Below, one piece after another: positions 8,743-18,707 of a stretch of 64,000 nucleotides of DNA. The position numbers and the translations under genes are program-made. The DNA is taken from positions 62,001-126,000 of the forward strand of contig NZ_VMYE01000001.1 in assembly GCF_007655255.1 (NCBI RefSeq), given 5' to 3'. The stretch comes from Extensimonas perlucida (GTDB taxonomy: Bacteria > Pseudomonadota > Gammaproteobacteria > Burkholderiales > Burkholderiaceae_C). Below the pieces are notes generated by a model. It was given only the letters and a program-made list of their open reading frames with translations. It was not told the origin of the DNA and ran no database searches. Every line of letters starts with the position of its first letter. The first letter of the stretch is position 1.

Positions 8743-9582
8743 ATGCGGATTCAGTTGCTCTCGGACCTGCACTTCGAGGTCAACCCGCAGTTCGTGCCAG
8801 AGCCCGCGCCGCACGCCGATGTGCTCGTACTCGCGGGCGACATCGGCGCGTACCAGAGCGGCTCGGCATTGCAAGGCGAACACTTCGGGCTCGAGCGCTT
8901 TGCCCACTGGCCCGTGCCCGTGCTGTATGTGTCGGGCAACCACGAATACGACGCGCAGGACTTCGACGCCGCGCACGAGCGCCTGCGCCGCAGCTGCGCA
9001 CAGCTGGGCATCTTCTGGCTCGAACGCGAAGCCGTGGTGCTAGGCGACGTGCGCTTCGTAGGCACCACGCTGTGGAGCGACTTCGACGCGCTGGCCACGC
9101 CGCCCGCGGGCAAAGCCGCGCGCCATGCGCTCGCGCACTTGCTCAAACAGCGCGAAAAAGCCTTCCGCGCGGCCGACTTTTACCTGCGCAAGACGGGCGC
9201 GACGCGCGCGGGCCGCCCTTTTCTCGCCGAAGCCGTGCGCGCGCAGGCGCTCGAGTGCCAGGCTTGGCTGCGCAACGCGCTCGCGCAGCCTTTTGACGGG
9301 CCTACGGTCGTGGTCACGCATTTCGCGCCTAGCCTGCGCAGCGCCGATCCACGCTACGGTCTCACGCCGGGCACGGCGGGTTTTTGCAATGCGCTCGACG
9401 CCTTGCTGCCGCAGGCGCAGCTGTGGTTGCACGGCCACCTGCACGCGTCCAGCGACTACGTTGCGAGCGGCCACACCGAGGCAGGCGCGCCCTGGCGTTG
9501 CCGCGTCGTCGCCAATCCGCTCGGTTACGCGCAAAAAGGCGAGCAGGCGCAATTCCAGCCGCAGTGCGTGCTCACTTTATGA
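8743..9582 (+). CDS. Calcineurin-like metallophosphoesterase
   Basis: A 279-residue protein with the full metallophosphoesterase motif series: LLSDLHFE (residues 4-11), LAGDIGAY near 30, SGNHEYDA near 65, VTHFAPS near 190 and HGHLHA near 228. These residues bind a two-metal centre and hydrolyse phosphomonoesters or diesters; the natural substrate cannot be predicted. No signal peptide, so probably cytoplasmic. It follows pckG after 116 bases and precedes the UspA-like gene. Confidence 0.9.
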   Translation: MRIQLLSDLHFEVNPQFVPEPAPHADVLVLAGDIGAYQSGSALQGEHFGLERFAHWPVPVLYVSGNHEYDAQDFDAAHERLRRSCAQLGIFWLEREAVVLGDVRFVGTTLWSDFDALATPPAGKAARHALAHLLKQREKAFRAADFYLRKTGATRAGRPFLAEAVRAQALECQAWLRNALAQPFDGPTVVVTHFAPSLRSADPRYGLTPGTAGFCNALDALLPQAQLWLHGHLHASSDYVASGHTEAGAPWRCRVVANPLGYAQKGEQAQFQPQCVLTL

Positions 9583-9655
9583 TAGGCGGGCGCGTAGAGA
9601 AAAACGACCAACATGCTGGCGCGCTTCTTTTCTATTCCCCCACGGAGAACGCCCC

Positions 9656-10078
9656 ATGAAAATCCTGCTTGCCGTCGATGGCAGTGCCTACACCAAAAAA
9701 ATGCTTGCCTACCTGGTCACGCACGAGCATTGGCTGTCCAGCGCAAACGAATACACCGTGCTCACGGTGCAGCCGCCGCTGCCGCCGCGTGCGCGTGCCG
9801 CGCTGGGCAAGGCGGTGGTCGATCAATACTACGCCGAAGAGGCCGAGAAAATCCTTGCGCCCGTGTGCACCTTCCTCGAACGCCACGGCGTGCAGGCCGA
9901 GCGTCGCGTCAAGGTCGGCCCGATTGGTGAAACCATCGCCCAAGAGGCCGAGGAAGGTAAATACGACCTGATCGTGATGGGCTCGCATGGCCACGGTGCA
10001 TTGGCCACCTTGGTCATGGGTTCGGTCGCGACCTCGGTGCTCGCGCATTGCAAAGTGCCGGTGCTGCTGGTGCGCTGA
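9656..10078 (+). CDS. Universal stress protein (UspA family)
   Basis: A 140-residue single Usp domain: N-terminal MKILLAVDGSAYTKKML and the C-terminal ATP-binding signature GSHGHGALATLVMGSVATSVL, then VPVLLVR. The G-x2-G-x9-GS/T motif suggests an ATP-binding Usp. Start chosen at the ATG with GGAG at 9644-9647. A downstream neighbour on the opposite strand is an erythromycin-esterase-like gene, a pairing consistent with a stress-survival cluster. Confidence 0.92.
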   Translation: MKILLAVDGSAYTKKMLAYLVTHEHWLSSANEYTVLTVQPPLPPRARAALGKAVVDQYYAEEAEKILAPVCTFLERHGVQAERRVKVGPIGETIAQEAEEGKYDLIVMGSHGHGALATLVMGSVATSVLAHCKVPVLLVR

Positions 10079-10115
10079 GCGGCATTGCACGCTGTCGCGC
10101 GCTCACAGGCCGCGC

Positions 10116-11477
10116 TCACAGGCCGAACGGATAGGTTTCGGGCATACCTTCGAGCTCCTCGGTGGCCAGCGGCGTGATCGCCCGGGTTTGCTCGAACCAG
10201 ATGTAATCGTCGAATTGCTCGGGCAGGATGGCGTGAAAGTAGTGCGAGGCGAGTTCGGTCTGCGGCCGGTAGAGCACGCCGATCGCGCGCTCCAGGCGCG
10301 GCGCGGTCAGCGCTTCGCGCAGCGCATCGCCGAGCGGACGGCGCAGCGGCAAGATGAACGCAGGCACGCCGCTGGCGCGGCACAGCGCTTCGTAGCTGTC
10401 GGCATGCGCGGGGCGCACACGCATGACCTCCATGGGGCCGTCCCACTCGGAGGCGGCGGCGACCGTGCCGCGGTCCGTGCCGAAGCCGATCAGGTAGGCA
10501 CCATGGCCATAGTGTTCGCGGCACAGCTGGCCGATGTTGTGCTCGCCGCGCGCCGTCATTTCGGTGGCGGCGGCGTTGCCGACATGCGAGTTGTGCGCCC
10601 AGACCACGGCCTTGGACGCGGGCCCGCGGAAGGCGAGGATGGCCTGCAGCGTCTCGAACATGTGGCTGTCGCGCAGATTCCACGATTCGTGCGCGCCGTA
10701 ATACATGACGCGGTAGTAGCGCTCGGCGTCGGCGACGAGCCGGGCGTTTTGCAGCGCGTCGAAAAAGCGCTCGGGGTCGCGCGCGAGGTAGCGCAGGCGC
10801 CGGTCGAGCAGCTCGGTCAGCATGGCCACGGCCTGGTCGGCGCAATAGTGGTAGCGCCCGGTCAGCACCGCGCGGCCATATACGGCAGGGTCGGACTGCC
10901 AGGGCGTCAGGCAGCCGTAGCGCAGGCGCGCGATCTGCGCCGTTTCGGGGTCTTCGGCGTCGAGGAAGGCGAGCACCGCCTCGATCGAGGTGAACATGCT
11001 GTAGAGGTCCAACCCATAGACTGCAGTCTTTGCCGCGGTCTTGGCCCCGGCGGTTTCCAGGCTGGCGTTGCGCGCATGCAGCCAATCGATGAAGTCGGCG
11101 GTTTCGCGGTTGCGCCACATCCAGGTCGGAAAACGCGCAAAAGCCGTCCACTCGGCGGGCGGCAAGTCGCGCTGGCGCACGTAATGGTCTATGCGTGCGG
11201 CATCGGGCCAGTCCGCCTCGAGCGCGACGGCGTCGAAACCTTTGTGCTCGATCAGCGCCTGCGTGATGCGCGCGCGCAGGCGATAAAACTCCGAGCTGCC
11301 GTGCGTGGCCTCGCCGATCAGCACCACGCGTGCGTCGCCTATGCGCTCGAGCAGCGCGCCGAGGTCGGCGTTTTCGGGCCGGTCTATGGGCGAGGCCGCC
11401 CTGCGGATATGTTCGGCGGCAGTCGTTTGCGCTGCCGCAGCAGGCGCATTGGCCGCATCGCTGCGTTGCTCTGACAT
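10116..11477 (-). CDS. Erythromycin-esterase-family protein
   Basis: A 453-residue protein of the EreA/succinoglycan-like esterase family. Diagnostic segments are VLIGEATHGSSEFYRLRA (near residue 50), the catalytic-type VVWAHNSHVGNA and VLYRPQTELASHYFHA near the C-terminus. Family members include macrolide esterases, but most chromosomal ones have unknown substrates, so resistance should not be assumed. The start at 11477 has a strong AGGAGGT site; longer in-frame starts to 11690 run through a repeat element and are rejected. A divergent phosphoribosyltransferase gene lies upstream. Confidence 0.88.
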   Translation of the reverse strand: MSEQRSDAANAPAAAAQTTAAEHIRRAASPIDRPENADLGALLERIGDARVVLIGEATHGSSEFYRLRARITQALIEHKGFDAVALEADWPDAARIDHYVRQRDLPPAEWTAFARFPTWMWRNRETADFIDWLHARNASLETAGAKTAAKTAVYGLDLYSMFTSIEAVLAFLDAEDPETAQIARLRYGCLTPWQSDPAVYGRAVLTGRYHYCADQAVAMLTELLDRRLRYLARDPERFFDALQNARLVADAERYYRVMYYGAHESWNLRDSHMFETLQAILAFRGPASKAVVWAHNSHVGNAAATEMTARGEHNIGQLCREHYGHGAYLIGFGTDRGTVAAASEWDGPMEVMRVRPAHADSYEALCRASGVPAFILPLRRPLGDALREALTAPRLERAIGVLYRPQTELASHYFHAILPEQFDDYIWFEQTRAITPLATEELEGMPETYPFGL

Positions 11478-11538
11478 ACATGACCTCCTCGAGTGGCTGC
11501 ACCAAAATCCGTGCGGAAACGCGACATTACACTTTATG

Positions 11539-11617
11539 CTAGGAGCTTGTCGGACTTTGGGCGTCGAAAGCGAGAATGCGCCCCAGCCGACGATTCCAAA
11601 GTCCGACAGGCTCCTAG
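11539..11617 (+). mobile_element. MITE-like element, copy 2, 71-bp internally deleted form
   Basis: Both termini are kept (GAGCTTGTCGGACTTTGG on the left, CCAAAGTCCGACAGGCTC on the right) and are flanked by CTAG at 11539-11542 and 11614-11617. The central palindrome and about 90 bases are missing, leaving 71 bp at 11543-11613. It lies in the divergent control region between the esterase-like and phosphoribosyltransferase genes. Confidence 0.85.
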
Positions 11618-11695
11618 TGCAAAGTGGGGCCCGCCGAAACCACGACCGGCCCGCCCAGCACGCACCGCGGCACCGCCGCAAGGAGAGCACCCGTG

Positions 11696-12331
11696 ATGAT
11701 TTTCAAAGACCGCCTCGACGCTGCGCGCCAACTCGCCGACCGCCTCGGCTCTTACCACGGCAAAAATCCTCTGATTCTCGCGATCCCGCGCGGTGCCGTG
11801 CCCATGGGCAAGGCGCTGGCGCAGGCGCTCGGGGGCGAGCTCGACGTGGTGTTGGTGCGCAAACTGCGCGCACCCCACCAGCCGGAACTCGCGATCGGCT
11901 CCATCGATGAAAGCGGCTGGACCTATCTCGCCCCGTTCGCCGCAGAAGTGGGCGCCGACAAGGATTACATCGCCGCGGAAAAACAGCGCCAGCTCGAAAC
12001 GATCGCGGCACGCCGTGCGCAGTACACGCCGATCCACCCGCCCATAGACCCGGCAGGGCGCATCGTCATCGTGGTCGATGACGGACTGGCCACGGGAGCA
12101 ACCATGGTGTCCGCACTGCATGGCTTGCGCGCGCGCAAACCGCAGCGCCTGGTTTGCGCCGTCCCGGTGGCGTCGCCCGAGGCGCTCGAAAAGGTGCGAT
12201 CGCTCGCCGATGAGGTGGTGTGCCTGCAGGCGCCGCCGTACTTTCAGGCCGTGGGGCAGTTTTACGGGCAGTTCCCGCAGGTCGAGGACGACGAAGTAGT
12301 CGCGCTGCTGCGCGAGCGGCGCGCACGCTGA
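11696..12331 (+). CDS. Phosphoribosyltransferase-domain protein
   Basis: A 211-residue type I phosphoribosyltransferase fold. Visible are FKDRLDAARQLADRL, LAIPRGAVPMGKALAQALG, VRKLRAPHQPELAIGSI and the PRPP-binding loop IVIVVDDGLATGATMVSAL near residue 130. Proteins of this subgroup are known fused to hydrolase or erythromycin-esterase domains in other bacteria, matching the neighbours here. Start ATG at 11696 (GTG at 11693 possible) with AAGGAGAG upstream. True substrate unknown. Confidence 0.87.
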   Translation: MIFKDRLDAARQLADRLGSYHGKNPLILAIPRGAVPMGKALAQALGGELDVVLVRKLRAPHQPELAIGSIDESGWTYLAPFAAEVGADKDYIAAEKQRQLETIAARRAQYTPIHPPIDPAGRIVIVVDDGLATGATMVSALHGLRARKPQRLVCAVPVASPEALEKVRSLADEVVCLQAPPYFQAVGQFYGQFPQVEDDEVVALLRERRAR

Positions 12332-12349
12332 GCCAGCCGCCGGAAGCAT

Positions 12350-13039
12350 TCAGGTCGCAGGGCCCGCGAGGTATTGCACGAACCAATCGGCCGCGCACTG
12401 CGCCACGGCCTCTAGCGTGCCCGCTTCCTCGAACAAATGGGTGGCCCCGGGGATGACGACGATCTCGTGCGGACAACGCATCTGCGCTGCGGCCAGGCGG
12501 TTCAGCGCGAGCACCTCTTCGTCGCGCCCGCCCACCAGGAGCAGCACGGGGCATTGCAGCTGTGCGAGTTGCGCGCGCCCTGCGAGGTCGGGGCGGCCGC
12601 CGCGCGAGACCACGGCCTGCACCTGCGGGCCCAGCGTGGCCGCCGCCATCAAGGCCGCCGCCGCGCCCGTGCTCGCGCCAAAATAGCCCAAGGGCGAGGC
12701 TTGCATAGCCGGCTGCGCGCGCACCCAGCGCGTGGCCGCGAGCAGGCGCTCGGTGAGCAGCGGGATGTCGAAGCGGGTGCGCATGTCCTGGTCTTCCTCG
12801 GGCGTGAGCAGGTCGAGCAGCAAGGTGCCAAGGCCCCGCTGCTGTAGCACGCGGGCCACGTAGTTGTTGCGCGGGCTGTGCCGGCTGCTGCCGCTGCCGT
12901 GCGCAAACAGCACGAGGCCGGCCGGCGCTGGCGGCAGCGCCAGCGCGCCTTCGATGACAGCGGTGCCCGCCGGAATATGCACCACTTGCTCCAGCGTGGC
13001 GCGGCTGCCGCTGGGTGTGTTTGGCGATGGTTTCATCAT
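12350..13039 (-). CDS. Alpha/beta hydrolase (dienelactone-hydrolase-like)
   Basis: A 229-residue alpha/beta hydrolase. LVLFAHGSGSSRHSPRN forms the oxyanion region, GYFGASTGAAAAL carries the nucleophile in an atypical GASTG elbow (serine at about residue 123), and LLLVGGRDEEVL and PGATHLFEE provide the acid and histidine. This subgroup occurs fused to or beside phosphoribosyltransferases. It starts at the ATG-ATG at 13039 after a GGAGG site and follows the alcohol dehydrogenase gene by 35 nt, so the two are likely one operon. Confidence 0.87.
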   Translation of the reverse strand: MMKPSPNTPSGSRATLEQVVHIPAGTAVIEGALALPPAPAGLVLFAHGSGSSRHSPRNNYVARVLQQRGLGTLLLDLLTPEEDQDMRTRFDIPLLTERLLAATRWVRAQPAMQASPLGYFGASTGAAAALMAAATLGPQVQAVVSRGGRPDLAGRAQLAQLQCPVLLLVGGRDEEVLALNRLAAAQMRCPHEIVVIPGATHLFEEAGTLEAVAQCAADWFVQYLAGPAT

Positions 13040-13074
13040 GGAAAAACCTCCTTCTTCGGGCCCTTGGGCCACGG

Positions 13075-14085
13075 TCACATGCACAACACCGCCGCACCCT
13101 GAAAGGCGCCGCGGCGCAATTGCTCGAGCGCCTCGTTGGCCTGTTCCAGAGCGAAGCAGTGCACCTCGGTGCGCAGTGGCGTGCGTGCGGCGAGCTCGAA
13201 AAACTCCGCCCCGTCGCGGCGCGTGAGGTTGGCCACCGAGCGCAGCTGGCGCTCGCCCCACAGCCAGGCATAGGGAAAGCTCGGGATGTCGCTCATGTGA
13301 ATGCCCGCGCAGACCACGCAGCAGCCCTTGTCCACATGCCGCAGCGCCGTGGGCACGAGCGGCCCCGCGGGGGCGAAGATCAGCGCCGCGTCGAGCAGCT
13401 CGGGCGGCGTTTCGTCCGAGCCGCCGGCCCACACCGCGCCCAGGCTGCGCGCGAAGTCCTGGCTCGCGGTGTCGCCCGGGCGCGTGAGGGCGAACACCTC
13501 GCGTCCTTGCGCGCGGGCCACCTGCGCGATGATGTGCGCCGCCGCGCCAAAGCCGTACAGCCCCACGCGCTGGGCCTCGCCCGCCAGGCGCAGCGCGCGA
13601 TAGCCGATCAGGCCCGCGCACAGCAGCGGCGCGAGGTGCTCGGGCGCGGGTTCCTCGGGCAGGGCAAAGCAGTAGCGCGCGTCGGCCAGCGTGTATTCGG
13701 CGTAGCCGCCGGGCAACTGGTAGCCGGTGAAGCAAGCCCGTTCGCACAGGTTCTCCTGCCCGCGCCGGCAATAGCGGCAGTTGCCGCAGGTCCAGCCGAG
13801 CCAGGGCACGCCCACGCGCTGGCCTATATGCAAACCTTGCAAGGCTTGCACGCCGTGCCCGAGCGCCGCCACCGTGCCGACGATCTCGTGGCCGGGCACC
13901 ATGGGCAGCACGGGGTCGGGCAGCTCGCCATCGACCAGATGCAAGTCGGTGCGGCACACGCCGCAGGCCTGCACGGCGAGCAGGATCTGGCCCTCGGCAG
14001 GCTCGGGTACGGGCAACTGCGCGAGCCGCAGCGGCGTGCCCGGGCGCTCGAGCAGCATGGCGCGCATGGATGTCGGTAGCGTCAT
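13075..14085 (-). CDS. Zinc-dependent alcohol dehydrogenase
   Basis: A 336-residue medium-chain dehydrogenase/reductase. The catalytic zinc ligands appear in ACGVCRTDLH (Cys near residue 40) and in MVPGHEIVGTV (His-Glu near 63); the structural zinc site is the four-cysteine loop CGNCRYCRRGQENLCERA; the cofactor-binding segment is VGLYGFGAAAHI. Closest in style to propanol-preferring AdhP-like enzymes. It is divergent from ppk2, with a 175-base shared control region, and leads into the hydrolase gene. Confidence 0.92.
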   Translation of the reverse strand: MTLPTSMRAMLLERPGTPLRLAQLPVPEPAEGQILLAVQACGVCRTDLHLVDGELPDPVLPMVPGHEIVGTVAALGHGVQALQGLHIGQRVGVPWLGWTCGNCRYCRRGQENLCERACFTGYQLPGGYAEYTLADARYCFALPEEPAPEHLAPLLCAGLIGYRALRLAGEAQRVGLYGFGAAAHIIAQVARAQGREVFALTRPGDTASQDFARSLGAVWAGGSDETPPELLDAALIFAPAGPLVPTALRHVDKGCCVVCAGIHMSDIPSFPYAWLWGERQLRSVANLTRRDGAEFFELAARTPLRTEVHCFALEQANEALEQLRRGAFQGAAVLCM

Positions 14086-14179
14086 CTGGCGATCCTCCAG
14101 AAAAAGCGAACGAACGGAAAAGCCTCGTTCATTCTGGCATGTCGCGCTGTGGGCATGTGCGGGCCCCCGGTGTCATATT

Positions 14180-14223
14180 TGCGTCAAAATGGCCATTGAC
14201 GCATATGCATCAAGCACTATAAG
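14180..14223 (+). promoter_or_regulatory. ppk2 promoter with overlapping inverted repeat
   Basis: A perfect inverted repeat TGCGTCAA (14180-14187) and TTGACGCA (14196-14203) overlaps a -35 box TTGACG (14196-14201). A -10 box TATAAG (14218-14223) follows at 16-base spacing. A second imperfect palindrome, TTGACGCATATGCATCAA (14196-14213), overlaps the spacer. The layout fits a regulator binding over the promoter between the divergent adh and ppk2 genes. Confidence 0.5.
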
Positions 14224-14260
14224 CTACCTTAAAAGTAGTAAAACTTCACGAAAGCACCGC

Positions 14261-15154
<894 letters not shown>

Positions 15155-15284
15155 GCTGATCCGCGCTCTTCACGCCGGCCCGAATGCCCCCAAATACATC
15201 GACCGGCAAGCAACTTGCGCTAAGCTTTTGCAAGCGCAAAATCCAGCGTCCCCATTGGACAGTTTCAACCGCAAGGAGAAAACC

Positions 15285-15788
15285 ATGGCCAAAGCCACCA
15301 GCAAAACCGAGGCACCCTCCATCCAGATCGGCATCAGCGACAAAGACCGCGCCGCCATCGCCCAAGGGCTGTCGCGCCTGCTCGCCGACACCTACACCTT
15401 GTACCTGACCACGCACAACTTCCACTGGAACGTCACGGGCCCCATGTTCAACACGCTGCACACCATGTTCATGCAGCAATACACCGAGCTGTGGAACGCC
15501 GTCGATCCGATCGCCGAGCGCATCCGCTCGCTGGGTCATGTGGCGCCCGGCTCCTACGCCGATTTTGGCCGCCTCGCGAGCGTGCCTGACGCGCCGGCCA
15601 AGCCGCCCAAGGCGCTCGAGATGGTGCGCATCCTCGTCGAGGGCCATGAGGCCGTGGCGCGCACCGCGCGCAGCCTGTTCCCGACGGCCGACAAAGCCGG
15701 CGACGAACCCACGGCCGACCTGCTCACGCAGCGCCTCACGGTGCACGAACAGACCGCTTGGATGCTGCGCTCGCTGCTCGAAGAATAA
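15285..15788 (+). CDS. dps: Dps-family ferritin-like DNA-protecting protein
   Basis: A 167-residue Dps. The ferroxidase helix is clear in [19 protein letters not shown], followed by the second-site helix region with [14 protein letters not shown]. Dps stores iron using hydrogen peroxide and shields DNA in stress. A Lys/Thr/Ser-rich N-terminus ([12 protein letters not shown]) could contribute to DNA contact. The ATG at 15285 has AAGGAG 6 bases upstream. Upstream, TTGCGCT (15215-15221) and AGCGCAA (15233-15239) form an inverted repeat of unknown role. Confidence 0.94.
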   Translation: MAKATSKTEAPSIQIGISDKDRAAIAQGLSRLLADTYTLYLTTHNFHWNVTGPMFNTLHTMFMQQYTELWNAVDPIAERIRSLGHVAPGSYADFGRLASVPDAPAKPPKALEMVRILVEGHEAVARTARSLFPTADKAGDEPTADLLTQRLTVHEQTAWMLRSLLEE

Positions 15789-15820
15789 GAGCGCTTCGGC
15801 GCAAGCCCGGCAGCCCTCGC

Positions 15821-17569
15821 ATGGTCTCTGAACCACACCTGGCGACGGGGCAGGAAGTCGAGCTCAAGCTCGCCCTGCCCGGCGGCGACGTGGCGCAGTG
15901 GGCCCGCGCGCTCGCGCGTGTGCCCGCGTTGGCGCGGCACAAAGCGCAGCAGCGCCAGCTGCACAGCGTCTATTACGACACGCCCGACCTGCGTTTGTGC
16001 GCCCAACGTGCGGCCCTGCGCCTGCGCCGCGTGACCGACGTGGAGGCCGACGTGGAGGCCGCCGCTGCTGCCAACCGCGCTGCCACCCATGCCGCCCCCG
16101 CCCCCGAGCGCGGGCAATGGCTGCAGGCGCTCAAGACCGACGGCGGCGATTCGGCGCTGAGCCAGCGCGGCGAGTGGGAAAGCCCCGTACCCGGTCCGGC
16201 GCTAGACATCGCGGCCTTACGCGCTTTGCCCGCCTGGCTGCAGCTGGATCCGGACGGCAGCATTGCCACAGCGCTGCAACCGTGCTTTCGCACCATCTGC
16301 GAGCGCACTACCTGGACGCTGCGCCGGCGCGGCGGCGCCACCATCGAAGTGGCGCTGGACATAGGGCAGATCGAGGCCGGCGAGCGCACAGAGCCGATTG
16401 CCGAAATCGAGCTCGAACTGCTGGCCGGTGCGCCTGCCGACCTGTTCGATCTGGCGCGGCAGATCGCGGCGCATGTGGCGGTGCTGCCGCTCGCTGCGAG
16501 CAAGGCCGAGCGCGGGTTTGCGCTGGCGCAGGGCAAGCTCCACGCGCCGCGGCGCGCGCGTGCGCCCGCGTTGACGCCGGGACAGCCACTGCCCGCGCTC
16601 GCATTCGCCATGCTGTCAGAGATGTGGGGCCAGTTCAGCGCCAATCTGTACGCGCTGAGCCAGGCCGACGACCCCGAGCTGGTGCATCAGGCGCGCGTGG
16701 GCTGGCGGCGCCTGCGCAGCGCCCAGCGTTTGTTGCGCCCGGCGCTCGCGCAGCCCGATGCGCCCGGGCGCGCGCAACTCGCTCCCATGCTCGAGCGCCT
16801 CGGCGCGCTGCGTGACCTGGACGTGGCCAGCACGCAGGTGCTGCCGGCCTTGCGCGCAGCCTATCTGGCCGCCGATGCGGCGCGCGTGCCAGTGGGGGCG
16901 GCGGGTGGGGTTGTGGTCGGGGAGGTGGCCAAGGAGGCGCCGAATGGCGACTTGCCGGCGGAGTCCGGCGCAGCTTCGCCGCCCGATCTGCAGCGTGCCC
17001 AGGATTGGCTGGTGGCCGAGCAAGCCTTCGCGCAGGCTGCGGCGCGGGAGCGTGCCGCTTTGCGTGCGGCCTTGCAGCAGCCGCAGACGGGTTTGGCCTT
17101 GCTTGACTTGCTGCATTGGCTGCATCTGCTGACCGAGCCCTCGGCCTGGGCAGTGGCGAGCGCCGCCGCGCCCCAAGAGAGCCACGCTTCGCGCCGCTGG
17201 CTGCGCCGCCGCATGGAGCGGCTCCATGCCAATTGGCAGCGCGCGTGCGCCCAGGCCGAGCAAAGTGGCCAGGTCGCCGACCTGCACCGTGCGCGCATCC
17301 TCGCCAAGCGCCTGCGCTACAACCTCGAGGTGCTGCGCCCTTTGCTGCCGCCGCGCATGCAGCGCTGGCTGCAAGAGGCCACGCGCCTGCAGCAGGGCGT
17401 CGGCGTGCAACGCGACTTCGTGCAGGCCGCCGTGCTCGCGCAAAGGCTGGCGCAGCAGGGTGCGCTCGAACGCGGCATTGCCGAATTCCTGCGCGGCGTG
17501 GCCGTGGGGCGCGCCATGGCGGCGCAGGAAGGACCGCAGCCATCGAAGCAGGCCGCGCAGCAGCGGTAA
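15821..17569 (+). CDS. CYTH-CHAD protein (triphosphatase and polyphosphate-binding)
   Basis: A 582-residue two-domain protein. The CYTH domain begins with the ExExK signature EVELKLALP (about residue 13) and covers about residues 10-230; it usually hydrolyses inorganic triphosphate. The CHAD domain (about 260-570) has the histidine-rich helical pairs [20 protein letters not shown] and [20 protein letters not shown], known to bind polyphosphate. It follows dps by 32 bases and shares the theme of ppk2. Start at 15821 is preferred; an earlier ATG at 15758 overlaps dps. Confidence 0.9.
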   Translation: MVSEPHLATGQEVELKLALPGGDVAQWARALARVPALARHKAQQRQLHSVYYDTPDLRLCAQRAALRLRRVTDVEADVEAAAAANRAATHAAPAPERGQWLQALKTDGGDSALSQRGEWESPVPGPALDIAALRALPAWLQLDPDGSIATALQPCFRTICERTTWTLRRRGGATIEVALDIGQIEAGERTEPIAEIELELLAGAPADLFDLARQIAAHVAVLPLAASKAERGFALAQGKLHAPRRARAPALTPGQPLPALAFAMLSEMWGQFSANLYALSQADDPELVHQARVGWRRLRSAQRLLRPALAQPDAPGRAQLAPMLERLGALRDLDVASTQVLPALRAAYLAADAARVPVGAAGGVVVGEVAKEAPNGDLPAESGAASPPDLQRAQDWLVAEQAFAQAAARERAALRAALQQPQTGLALLDLLHWLHLLTEPSAWAVASAAAPQESHASRRWLRRRMERLHANWQRACAQAEQSGQVADLHRARILAKRLRYNLEVLRPLLPPRMQRWLQEATRLQQGVGVQRDFVQAAVLAQRLAQQGALERGIAEFLRGVAVGRAMAAQEGPQPSKQAAQQR

Positions 17570-17720
17570 CATCGCCCCCAGTCCAGCTTCTGCCCACCCG
17601 GTGCCTGCGCCTATGCGGCGCATCTTGAGTGGGTTTTGCGGATTTTGGCAACGGCGCGCCGATGCGCCTCCAAGCCGCCTTCACGTCATCCCCAGGCCGC
17701 AACGAACCCCTCCAGAATCG

Positions 17721-18632
17721 ATGCCCATGCCGACGATACCCCCGCAAGCCTCTTCCCCTGAGCCCCCGACGCCGCGCAGCCGCTTTGCGCTGTACCTCGA
17801 TCTGATCCGCTGGGACCGGCCTGCGGGCTGGCTCGTGCTGCTGTGGCCCACGCTCAGTGGCTTGTGGGTCGCGGCGGGGGGCTTTCCGGGCTGGCACCTG
17901 CTCGCGGTGTTCGTGCTGGGCACGGTGCTCATGCGCAGCGCCGGCTGCTGCGTCAACGACGTGGCCGACCGCGCGTTCGACCGCCACGTCAAGCGCACGG
18001 CGCAGCGGCCCGTCACCACCGGCGCGGTCTCGGTACGCGAGGCGCTGCTCGTCGCCGCCGTGCTGGCGCTGCTGGCCTTTGCGCTCGTGCTCACGACCAG
18101 CACCGCCGCCGTGCTGTGCTCGGTGCCGGCGCTGCTCGTGACGGTTTTCTACCCCTACACCAAGCGCTTTTTCGCGATGCCGCAGGCCGTGCTGGGCGTG
18201 GCCTTCAGCTTCGGCATCGTGATGGCCTTCGCTGCCGCGCAAGGGCAGGTGCCGGCCACGGCCTGGCTGCTGTGGTTGGGCAACCTGTTTTGGGTCTTGG
18301 CTTACGACACCGAGTACGCCATGGTCGATCGCGACGACGACCTGCGCATAGGCATCCAAACCTCGGCCATCACGCTCGGGCGCTTCGACGTGGCGGCGAT
18401 TACGGCGTTTTATTTGATTTTTCTGGCGATTTGGGCCTGGGCGCTTGCACCGTATGCGCTAGGGGCTCCGTTTTATGGAGCGCTTGGGCTTGCGCTCGCG
18501 CAGGTCGTGTGGCATTGGCGCCTGATCCGCACGCGCAGCCGCGCAGGCTGCTTCAAGGCCTTCCGCGAAAACCACTGGCTAGGCTGCACGCTGTTCGCGG
18601 GTATCGTGCTCTCTTACGCCCTCAAAAGCTAA
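17721..18632 (+). CDS. ubiA: 4-hydroxybenzoate polyprenyltransferase UbiA
   Basis: A 303-residue integral membrane prenyltransferase of ubiquinone synthesis. Both Asp-rich motifs that hold Mg-diphosphate are present: [20 protein letters not shown] near residue 78 and [19 protein letters not shown] near 195. Several hydrophobic helices follow the first motif. The start at 17721 (MPMPTIPPQ) lies 151 bases after the CYTH-CHAD gene. It converges with proC. ubiC is not nearby. Confidence 0.96.
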   Translation: MPMPTIPPQASSPEPPTPRSRFALYLDLIRWDRPAGWLVLLWPTLSGLWVAAGGFPGWHLLAVFVLGTVLMRSAGCCVNDVADRAFDRHVKRTAQRPVTTGAVSVREALLVAAVLALLAFALVLTTSTAAVLCSVPALLVTVFYPYTKRFFAMPQAVLGVAFSFGIVMAFAAAQGQVPATAWLLWLGNLFWVLAYDTEYAMVDRDDDLRIGIQTSAITLGRFDVAAITAFYLIFLAIWAWALAPYALGAPFYGALGLALAQVVWHWRLIRTRSRAGCFKAFRENHWLGCTLFAGIVLSYALKS

Positions 18633-18707
18633 TGTTTTGATAGCTGTAAGCGATTGATACGACTGCATAAAGCGGCGATTTCGCTTGGGAATTTGCGGGG
18701 CATGTGC

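Noticed and set aside
10098-10123. Tandem 13-bp duplication CGCGCTCACAGGC at the end of the esterase-like gene
   Set aside because: It lies at the stop codon and seems harmless; no wider structure.
10116-11477. Macrolide resistance
   Set aside because: Family membership alone does not imply macrolide hydrolysis; most chromosomal members have unknown substrates.
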